This document shows, in pieces, positions 1 through 6,339 of a stretch of DNA of 64,000 nt (the first letter of the stretch is position 1; each line of letters starts with the position of its first letter). The notes under the pieces are model-generated. The model was not told where the DNA came from and searched no databases. It saw nothing but the letters and a program-made list of their open reading frames with translations. The DNA comes from Sphingomonas rosea (lineage in GTDB: Bacteria; Pseudomonadota; Alphaproteobacteria; Sphingomonadales; Sphingomonadaceae), in assembly GCF_039538065.1 (NCBI RefSeq), contig NZ_BAABBR010000001.1:1340501-1404500 (forward strand). The letters run 5' to 3'. The position numbers and the translations under genes were made by a program.

Positions 1-499
1 CGAGGACGCGGATCTTGATCGCGGGAAGCGCCGGATTGACGTCCTTCCAGGTCTGCGCCTTGTTCGGGCCCTTGCCATAAGGGTTGGCGGCGACCGCGGC
101 GTAGATGTCGGCGAGGCTGACCTTGAGCGGCTCGGCCTTGTTCGATTCGATCAGAGTCAGGCCGTCGATCCCGATCGGCACTTCGATGATCTGCTTGGCG
201 CCGGCCGCGACGCAATTGTCATATTCGCTCTTCTTCATCGGCCGCGACGCGTTGACCATGTCCGGGAACTTGGAGCCGACGCCCTCGCAGAAGAGCTTGA
301 TGCCCGCGCCGGTGCCGGTCGATTCGACGATCACGCTGGTGCCCGGATTCGCCTTCTGGAACGCCTCGGCGACCGCGGTGGTGAACGGATAGACCGTCGA
401 CGAACCGACGATCTTGATCTGCTGGGCGGCATTGTTGCCACCACCGCCGCAAGCGGTGAGCGCGGCGGCAAGCGGAAGCGCGAGCCAGATCCTGGCCAT
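1..499 (-). CDS. pstS: Phosphate ABC transporter substrate-binding protein PstS (C-terminus cut by window edge)
   Basis: Periplasmic phosphate-binding subunit of the high-affinity Pst transporter; only the first 166 residues lie in the window. The N-terminus has a hydrophobic leader followed by a lipobox-like LTACGG, so it is probably a lipoprotein. The mature part reads IKIVGSSTVYPFT, the PstS phosphate-loop signature, followed by ESTGTGAG. The chosen ATG has AGGG 8 nt upstream; in-frame ATGs at 520 and 517 would add 6-7 charged residues before the leader and are less likely. It sits downstream of a PhoR-like kinase and of a Pho box, as expected for a phosphate regulon. The pstCAB genes would lie outside the window. 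Confidence 0.93.
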   Translation of the reverse strand, partial: MARIWLALPLAAALTACGGGGNNAAQQIKIVGSSTVYPFTTAVAEAFQKANPGTSVIVESTGTGAGIKLFCEGVGSKFPDMVNASRPMKKSEYDNCVAAGAKQIIEVPIGIDGLTLIESNKAEPLKVSLADIYAAVAANPYGKGPNKAQTWKDVNPALPAIKIRVL

Positions 500-573
500 G
501 GTCGAATCCCTTTTCATCATGTCGGGCATTACGCCCCCCGCGCCGCCCTTAGCGCCGCGTGCGCGGCTGCCAT

Positions 574-602
574 GTGACGCGGGAATGACAGAACCGTGAC
601 AG
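574..602 (-). promoter_or_regulatory. Pho box upstream of pstS (PhoB binding site)
   Basis: On the minus strand, CTGTCAC (602-596) and CTGTCAT (591-585) are direct 7-bp repeats separated by 4 nt, the classic Pho-box unit. A third, weaker unit GCGTCAC (580-574) continues the exact 11-bp period. The site lies 75-103 bp upstream of the pstS start. PhoB binds such repeats when phosphorylated by PhoR under phosphate limitation; regulation here is inferred from the motif. Confidence 0.8.
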
Positions 603-613
603 TGGCCGGCTCG

Positions 614-1615
614 TCAGAGCGCGGGCAGCCTCACCGCGACCTCGGTACCCTCGCCCGGCGTGCTCCGGATATCGAGCAGGCCGCGGTGACGCTCGACGAT
701 CTGGGCGACGATGGCGAGGCCTAGCCCGGTTCCGCCGCCGTCGCGGCTGCGCGCCGAATCGACCCGGTAGAAACGCTCGGTGAGGCGGGGGAGATGCTCG
801 GCGGCGATGCCCTCTCCATGGTCGCGGACACTGAGGCGGAGCCATTGCCCTGCCTGTCCGACGCGCACCGCGATCGGCGGGGTGTCGGGCCGGCAACCGT
901 AGCGGATGGCGTTGGCGACGAGGTTGTCGGCGAGCTGGCGAAGCTGTCCATGGTCGCCGCGCACGAGCGCGCTGGCGGTCTCGACGGTGACACTGATCGC
1001 GCAGCCGCGCTCCTCGGCGAGATGCGCCGCCGCGGTGACGCTCTCGCGAACGAGGGCAGCCAGGTCGACCTGCTGGCGCGGCTCGCTGAAGCGATCGGCC
1101 TCGATCCGCGACAGGCTCATCAGGTCGCGGATGATGTGCATCATGCGGCCGGCCTGGTCGTGGATCTGCTGGCCGAAGCGGCGGCGCAGGGGCTCGGGCA
1201 GTTCGCCTTCCTCGGCGAGCGTTTCGGAAAAGCCGAGCACGGCGGCGAGCGGGGTGCGCAGCTCGTGGCTCGCATTCGCGACGAAATCGACCTGCGCCTT
1301 TTCCGCCGCGCGCCGGGCCGAGCGGTCGATCAGCCGGACCAGCAGGAGCTCGCCCGACAGCGGCGTCAGCGCGACTTCCCAGATCCGGTCGACCCCGCCG
1401 ATCCCGCGCACCTCGAAGGCGCCTGCCCGGCGCGCGCGGATCGCGTCGAGGGCCTGGGGCTGGCGGATGGCGAAGCGGACGTCCTGGTCGACGAGGTCGC
1501 GGCCGAGGAGTGCCTCGGCCGCCGCATTGGCCGCCCGGGTCCGCTGGCCAGCGACGAGCAGCGCCGGCTCTTCCAGCGCGTCGAGAATGGCGAGGACCAG
1601 CGGCGTTTCGGACAT
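614..1615 (-). CDS. phoR: PhoR-like phosphate-regulon sensor histidine kinase, soluble form
   Basis: Sensor kinase of 333 residues. A degenerate PAS-like region covers about residues 5-100. HisKA carries NASHELRTPL with the phospho-His at residue 117. The HATPase_c domain has an N-box (LVANAIRYG), G1 (RDHGEGI) and G2 (GGTGLGLAIV). It lies directly upstream of pstS on the same strand, which supports a PhoR role phosphorylating PhoB. Unlike E. coli PhoR, no transmembrane helix is visible, so it is probably cytosolic. No phoB gene is visible in the window. A generic PAS kinase remains possible, but the pstS context favours PhoR. Confidence 0.85.
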   Translation of the reverse strand: MSETPLVLAILDALEEPALLVAGQRTRAANAAAEALLGRDLVDQDVRFAIRQPQALDAIRARRAGAFEVRGIGGVDRIWEVALTPLSGELLLVRLIDRSARRAAEKAQVDFVANASHELRTPLAAVLGFSETLAEEGELPEPLRRRFGQQIHDQAGRMMHIIRDLMSLSRIEADRFSEPRQQVDLAALVRESVTAAAHLAEERGCAISVTVETASALVRGDHGQLRQLADNLVANAIRYGCRPDTPPIAVRVGQAGQWLRLSVRDHGEGIAAEHLPRLTERFYRVDSARSRDGGGTGLGLAIVAQIVERHRGLLDIRSTPGEGTEVAVRLPAL

Positions 1616-1646
1616 GGCCGCGACAGCGCTAGGGGCTCAGCGCGCC

Positions 1647-2075
1647 TCAGGCAATCAGGTCGCGGCGCCAGCCCTCGACCAGCCGCGTCCGAAAGGCCCC
1701 GACCGCGATCAGCGCGAGGATCGGATAGGACCAGAAGGCGAGCGCCGCGCCGAACACGAAGCGCATCAGGTCGGGATTGATGAGCTTGAGCAGGTGGACG
1801 CTGGTCGCGGTGAGCTGCAGCCCTGCCACCCAGATCGGCCAGAAGCGCTCGGTCCTCAGCGCGATGGCCAGGAATGAAACGAAGACGCCGAGGTCGGCAA
1901 GGAAGAGGAGGCTGTTGAAGTCGGCGAAGCGATGCGACATCGCGCCCGCGCCAAGCGCGGTGACGAGCGTGCCGACGAGGCAGGTGACGGCGGCGACGCG
2001 CTCCTCCCGGCGGCCGCGCCAGAAGGCGATGGCGACCACCGCGAACAGGAAGGAATAATAGAAGATCAGGCGCAT
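1647..2075 (-). CDS. Small integral membrane protein, unknown function
   Basis: Predicted 142-residue protein made almost entirely of hydrophobic segments, about four helices (residues 3-20, 27-45, 55-75 and 100-125) separated by short basic loops. I recognise no catalytic motif. The ATG at 2075 was chosen because the membrane segment starts immediately after it; the frame stays open to 2360 but the upstream part is Arg/Ser-rich and not protein-like. It precedes phoR on the same strand with a 31-bp gap, so the two may be cotranscribed. A role in phosphate sensing cannot be concluded from sequence. Confidence 0.6.
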   Translation of the reverse strand: MRLIFYYSFLFAVVAIAFWRGRREERVAAVTCLVGTLVTALGAGAMSHRFADFNSLLFLADLGVFVSFLAIALRTERFWPIWVAGLQLTATSVHLLKLINPDLMRFVFGAALAFWSYPILALIAVGAFRTRLVEGWRRDLIA

Positions 2076-2151
2076 CGGCGTGTCGCACCCATGCGGAAGC
2101 ACCGCCGCCCGGAGGACGACGGCGCTTTGACCGGAAGAGGGTTGCTCGCTG

Positions 2152-2496
2152 TCAAGCCACCACTCGAAGCGGGCCGAGCGCTCCCGGCGGCGGGCATTCG
2201 ACGCCGTCGCCGAATGCGACCGTCCGCAGGCCGGGGACACGCTGCTTCGCCTCGACCAGCTGCGAATGGCAGTTGGCCATGCCCCCACGGGCATGGACCA
2301 GCGCCTGGAGCGACACGGCGACCTGCTCGAGCGCGCCATGGCCGGTCGAGATGCCGACACCGGCGACGGAGCGGGCGCGGATCATGCGGTTCTGGAGTTC
2401 GGCGAGTTCGATCAATGCGGCCTCGATGCTGTCCTCGACCGCGCGGACCTGGTTGGCGACTTCAAGAGCGGTTTGTTCAAGAATCTGCCTGCGCAT
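2152..2496 (-). CDS. Small helical protein downstream of a LuxR-type regulator, unknown function
   Basis: Predicted 114-residue protein. The first 45 residues look like an amphipathic helix or coiled coil rich in Glu, Ala and Leu (EQTALEVANQVRAVEDSIEA); the remainder has scattered Cys, Gly and Pro. The ATG at 2496 has AGGAGAGG immediately upstream, a good ribosome-binding site. It lies 71 bp downstream of the membrane-tailed HTH gene on the same strand, so it may be its partner or target. No family recognised. Confidence 0.6.
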   Translation of the reverse strand: MRRQILEQTALEVANQVRAVEDSIEAALIELAELQNRMIRARSVAGVGISTGHGALEQVAVSLQALVHARGGMANCHSQLVEAKQRVPGLRTVAFGDGVECPPPGALGPLRVVA

Positions 2497-2567
2497 GACC
2501 TCTCCTCTTCGCAACCCGCGGGCTGCCGAATTTGGTGTCCGTCCGCTTGGAGGACGCGAGGGGATCG

Positions 2568-3206
2568 TCAGGGACTTACCAGGCGAGCCAGACTCTCGAG
2601 GCCCGCGAGGAGCATCCCGGCCGAAAAGCTGGCGGCGATCGCAACGGAGACGATCGCGGCCAACCGTTGTCCCACGCTCCACCCGTTGCGGGGGTGATGT
2701 GGTGTCGACCACGGAAGTAACAGAAGGGGCCGGTGCGTTGACCTCTGCTCGGTTTCGAGGCGTTCCGCCCCGACCCCCCCTGTGCGATCAGCGTGCCGAA
2801 TCTGAAAACTGACCGCCTCATCGATTTGCGGTCGGACCGGATCGGGGTCGATATCCGGCGCTTGATGTATCAATCGCTGATATGCCGCGTCGGAGGGGGT
2901 GATGATGCCCAGCGCGCGGTCGTAGGCGGCGACCAAGCGCGCGGCTTCGCTCCGGCGGGTGACGCCAAGGGTGCGGATCGCACCACGAACGCGTTGGTCG
3001 ACGGTGTGGCTGGAGATCCCGAGCGCGCCGGCGATCTCCTTCGAATTGAGATGGTTGTTGACGAGACGAAGCACTTCAAGCTGACCGCTGCTCAGTCTCG
3101 AGCAGCGATCGATCCCGGCCTCCCCGACCGGACCTGAAGAGCCTTGGCCCCCGACCAGCTCATTCACCCCTGTCGACCTGCACAGTGCCGAAGCATGAGA
3201 GGTCAT
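2568..3206 (-). CDS. LuxR-type HTH regulator with C-terminal membrane anchor
   Basis: Protein of 212 residues. Residues 38-95 form a LuxR/GerE DNA-binding helix-turn-helix: LSSGQLEVLRLV, then NSKEIAGALGISSHTVDQRV, ending with a basic recognition helix. The C-terminus carries one hydrophobic segment (AAIVSVAIAASFSAGMLLAG), predicting a membrane-tethered regulator. There is no receiver or autoinducer-binding domain. A small helical protein gene follows on the same strand. Upstream, 3207-3423 is relatively AT-rich and probably holds its promoter. The signal it senses cannot be deduced. Confidence 0.8.
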   Translation of the reverse strand: MTSHASALCRSTGVNELVGGQGSSGPVGEAGIDRCSRLSSGQLEVLRLVNNHLNSKEIAGALGISSHTVDQRVRGAIRTLGVTRRSEAARLVAAYDRALGIITPSDAAYQRLIHQAPDIDPDPVRPQIDEAVSFQIRHADRTGGVGAERLETEQRSTHRPLLLLPWSTPHHPRNGWSVGQRLAAIVSVAIAASFSAGMLLAGLESLARLVSP

Positions 3207-3423
3207 GCTGTTTTATTACCAGAAAAGACAAACTTGAGTTAGTCCGTAATCGAGCTGGAAATCACACCGGAAATCTGCCGTTTTCTGCCAATAGTTAGGA
3301 AACCGGTCTCAAGGTGCTCATGGCAATGATTCGCGAGCGCACCAAAGCGATTCGCGATCTTCATGAGAATTACCTGATTTTCGGCAACAACCTAGATCAA
3401 AACGCACCGATATTGGTGGTTGA

Positions 3424-3509
3424 TGGTGGAGAGGGCTGGATTCGAACCAGCGTACGCTTGCGCGGGCAGATTTACAGTCTGCTGCCTTTAACCACTCGGC
3501 CACCTCTCC
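3424..3509 (-). tRNA. tRNA-Tyr (anticodon GTA)
   Basis: Class II tRNA of 86 nt including an encoded CCA end. The acceptor stem GGAGAGG pairs with CCTCTCC. The anticodon arm is GCAGA-CTGTAAA-TCTGC with anticodon GTA. The T-arm carries GGTTCGAATCC, and a long variable arm of the tyrosine type is present. It decodes UAC/UAU. Confidence 0.97.
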
Positions 3510-3569
3510 ACGAGGTCAGGCCGGGCGCCAATGCCGCCCGGCAGCCACCCTGTCAACGCCTTGATGGCT

Positions 3570-4925
3570 TCAGCGGCGCACCGAATCCTCGAGGCGGCGC
3601 ACGCCGAGACCGAGCAGCCGGCTGCTTCCCTCGCCCAGGAGAAGCGGCGCGAGGCGCTCCGAACCAGGCATTTCGCGGCCCAGGAGCCAGGCGGCGCTGG
3701 TCCGCCCGGTGGTCGCCCCGGCGCGGTAGCTGGCGTTGAAGGCGATGATCGGCACAAACAGGGTTCGGCCTTGCGCCTCGTAGGCGCGGATCGCGGCACG
3801 CGGCATGCGGATCTCGTGGCTGACCACGGCCGAGCCCATCGGCGCCATTTCGGGGATGCCGTCGGTGCTGCCGGCGCGCTGGGCGAAGAATTTCTGCAGT
3901 TCCTCGCTCTGCTGCTCACCCGCGTTGAATGCGAGCGCCTCGACGATCACGTCGCGCGCCGCCGCGGCGCCGCCGTTGATGATGGCGAGATCGAAGCGAA
4001 GGATCGCCTCGCTGCTGTCGATCACGATCTCGCGCATCGCGAGGTCGAGGTCGATCCACGAGCGAAGGCGCGTGCTGACCACCGCACCGACGGGCACGGC
4101 CGGCTCCGGCGCCGTGGGCGCGGCTACCGGTGCGGCGGGCGCCGCGCGGAGGCGGGTGGAGACGATGCCAGTCGGCGCGGGCGCCGGCGCGGGTGCCGGA
4201 GCCGGCGAAGGCGCAGGCGCTGGCGCTGGTTGCAGGGCGGCGCGCTCGAGCGGGCGAACCGGCTGGACGGGCTCGGGCGCCGGCTCCGCATAAGGCGCGA
4301 CCGGCTCCTCGTAGCCGCCCGCAGTACTCCGCCGGCGCCGCTGGTGGAACAGCAGGGCGATGGCGCCGCCGGCGAGTGCGGCGGCGATCAGCCAGGCCCA
4401 CCAGTTCGACGATGGCGCCTCGGTTGCGGTCGGCGTCGGCAGGGGTGTCGAGACCGGCAGGCTCGTCGACGGTGCGCCAAGATCGGTCGAGGGCAGTGCG
4501 GGCGTCGGACGGATCGTCCCCTGGTCGACCGGCACGGGGCTCGGAACGGCAACAGGGGCGCTGCGCTCGACCGTCGGCGAAGCCGTCGTCTCGGCCGGGC
4601 GCGCAGTCGGCGCGGGAGCGCGACTGGTCTCGGTCGGGCTGGCGGTAGTCGCGGGTCGCTCGGTCGGGGCCGGCCGCGGCGTGGGGCTCGTCGCGGGCGC
4701 CGTCGCGCGGGGCGTCGGAGCCGGCGTATTGTCGTTGGTCGCCGGCGCGGTGGTGGTGCGCGTGCCGGGCAGCGAGAAGTCGCGCAGTTGCTCGGGCCCG
4801 ACCGTCCCCTCGCGCGGCGTCGGCGTGGGCACGACGACATTCGAGGGGGTGGTCGTGGTCTGCGCGTTGGCGGCGGCGCCGAAGCTCAGCAGCAGGCAGG
4901 CGAGGAAAGGCAGGGTCCGCGGCAC
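3570..4925 (-). CDS. Pro/Thr/Ala-rich membrane-anchored protein of unknown function
   Basis: Protein of 451 residues starting with GTG. It has an N-terminal signal peptide ending near AANAQ, a long low-complexity region of Pro, Thr, Ala and Ser (about residues 22-175), one transmembrane segment (WWAWLIAAALAGGAIALLF), then a cytoplasmic linker rich in Pro-Ala repeats. The last 170 residues look folded (RSWIDLDLAMREIVIDS...). The topology suggests an envelope-spanning flexible stalk with a globular cytoplasmic domain. I do not recognise the C-terminal domain. The Pro-rich stretches create long spurious open frames on the other strand. Confidence 0.75.
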   Translation of the reverse strand: MPRTLPFLACLLLSFGAAANAQTTTTPSNVVVPTPTPREGTVGPEQLRDFSLPGTRTTTAPATNDNTPAPTPRATAPATSPTPRPAPTERPATTASPTETSRAPAPTARPAETTASPTVERSAPVAVPSPVPVDQGTIRPTPALPSTDLGAPSTSLPVSTPLPTPTATEAPSSNWWAWLIAAALAGGAIALLFHQRRRRSTAGGYEEPVAPYAEPAPEPVQPVRPLERAALQPAPAPAPSPAPAPAPAPAPTGIVSTRLRAAPAAPVAAPTAPEPAVPVGAVVSTRLRSWIDLDLAMREIVIDSSEAILRFDLAIINGGAAAARDVIVEALAFNAGEQQSEELQKFFAQRAGSTDGIPEMAPMGSAVVSHEIRMPRAAIRAYEAQGRTLFVPIIAFNASYRAGATTGRTSAAWLLGREMPGSERLAPLLLGEGSSRLLGLGVRRLEDSVRR

Positions 4926-5011
4926 GGGGGCGTCAGCGTTTCACATGAAAAGGAAAGGGATTTCCTCGCCCTAATGAACCACCCGCCGCGCCGCGGCAAG
5001 CCGCCGCCCGG

Positions 5012-5704
5012 TCAGCGGGCGTCAACCAGCACCAACTCGGCGTCGGCGTCGCCCTCGATCCGGATGCTGGCCTCGCCGGTGATCGCGATTCCGTCGCGCG
5101 GCCCCGCCTCCACCCCATTGACGCGCACCGGCGCGGACGGGACGAGATAGAGGTGCCGCGTGGGATCGGCTTCGAGCTCGATGTGCCCGCCGGCCGGCAG
5201 GGTCGCGCCGAGGATCCGCGCGTCGGCGTTGATCGTGAGCGCGCCGTCGTCGGCATTGCCGCTGGCGAGGAGCTGGAAGGCGCCGTTGCGGGCCTCGCGC
5301 GGGAAGGGCATCGCCCCCCAGCTCGGGGTCGCATTCGGACGGTCGGTCTCGATCCAGATCTGGAACAGGGTCGTTTCCTCGTCCTCGAGATTATATTCGG
5401 CATGGGTGACGCCGCGGCCCGCGCTCATCACCTGAACGTCGCCGGCGCCGGTCCGGCCCTTGTTGCCCATGCTGTCCTGGTGCGTGATCGCGCCGGTCCG
5501 GACATAGGTGACGATTTCCATGTCGCGGTGGGGATGCGGCGGGAAGCCAGACTTGGCCGCGATCCGGTCGTCGTTCCAGACGCGGATGCTCCCCCAGCCC
5601 ATGCGGGCCGGATCGTAATAGTTGGCGAAGGAGAAGTGGTGACGCGCGTCGAGCCAACCGTGATCGGCGTGGCCGAGCGATGCGAAGGGGCGAATCTCGA
5701 TCAT
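5012..5704 (-). CDS. Pirin family protein
   Basis: Bicupin of 230 residues. The N-terminal cupin contains the pirin metal site HPHRDMEIVTYV (His57, His59) and, about 40 residues on, GRGVTHAEYN (His101, Glu103); the C-terminal cupin-like half lacks these ligands, as usual. Many bacterial pirins oxidise quercetin-like flavonols or act as redox/metal sensors; the substrate here is unknown. The ATG at 5704 (MIEIRPFASL) was chosen over an upstream in-frame start because conservation begins there. It is followed upstream on the same strand by the gamma carbonic anhydrase gene, 39 bp away. Confidence 0.9.
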   Translation of the reverse strand: MIEIRPFASLGHADHGWLDARHHFSFANYYDPARMGWGSIRVWNDDRIAAKSGFPPHPHRDMEIVTYVRTGAITHQDSMGNKGRTGAGDVQVMSAGRGVTHAEYNLEDEETTLFQIWIETDRPNATPSWGAMPFPREARNGAFQLLASGNADDGALTINADARILGATLPAGGHIELEADPTRHLYLVPSAPVRVNGVEAGPRDGIAITGEASIRIEGDADAELVLVDAR

Positions 5705-5743
5705 GGAGGGCAATCTGGCGTGGCCCCGGCCGCCCCTCAAGTG

Positions 5744-6277
5744 TCAGCGCTGTAACCGCAACTCGCTGGCGTAGAGCCGGGCTTTCTCGACATAGTGAAG
5801 CGCGCCCGCCGCGAGCATCTGCTGCTCCTCCTCGCTGAGCGCGCGGACGATCCGCCCGGGCGCGCCGACGATGAGATGGCCGGGCTCGTAGGTCTTGCCT
5901 TCAGGGATGAGCGCGCCGGCGCCGACGATGCAGCGCTCGCCGATGAAGGCGCCGTTCAAGACCCGCGCGCCCATGCCGATCAGCGCTCCGTCAGCGACGG
6001 TGCAGCCGTGGAGGATCGCCTGGTGGCCGACCGTGACCTCGCGGCCGATGGTCAGCGGCGCGTGGGGGTCGCTGTGAAGGACCGCCCCGTCCTGGATGTT
6101 GCTGCCATCGCCGATGAGGATCGGCGTGTTGTCGGCCCGAACGATCGCACCGAACCAGACGCTCGCGCCCGCGCCGAGGCGGACGTCGCCGATGAGGTCG
6201 GCCGAGGGCGCGACCCAGCTCCCCTCGCCGAAAGAGGGGCCGATCCCGTTGAGCGCGTAGCAAGGCATGACCGACAC
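5744..6277 (-). CDS. Gamma carbonic anhydrase family protein (left-handed beta-helix)
   Basis: Protein of 177 residues built of hexapeptide repeats (GDVRLG, ASVWFG, GDGSNIQDGAVLHSD and so on), forming a trimeric left-handed parallel beta-helix. The three metal-binding histidines of the gamma-CA family are in place: His68 (VLHSD), His85 and His90 (GHQAILHGC). Members hydrate CO2 or bind metal with uncertain activity (YrdA/PaaY-type). The C-terminal helix (EEEQQMLAAGALHYVEKARLY) is typical. It is divergent from the HWE kinase gene with about 62 bp between them. Confidence 0.92.
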   Translation of the reverse strand: MSVMPCYALNGIGPSFGEGSWVAPSADLIGDVRLGAGASVWFGAIVRADNTPILIGDGSNIQDGAVLHSDPHAPLTIGREVTVGHQAILHGCTVADGALIGMGARVLNGAFIGERCIVGAGALIPEGKTYEPGHLIVGAPGRIVRALSEEEQQMLAAGALHYVEKARLYASELRLQR

Positions 6278-6339
6278 CTAGCCTTTCTGCCTTGCCGTGC
6301 AACGTCGGCCTTTCCGTCGGCCTTGTGCTTCGCTAGCGC

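Noticed and set aside
3314..3739. Open frame running through the tRNA-Tyr region
   Set aside because: It contains the antisense of the tRNA arms; the tRNA call is certain and the frame has no protein features.
3531..5150. Gly/Arg/Ala-rich open frame on plus strand opposite the Pro-rich protein
   Set aside because: It is the complement of Pro/Ala/Thr codon repeats, and it runs antisense through the end of the pirin gene.
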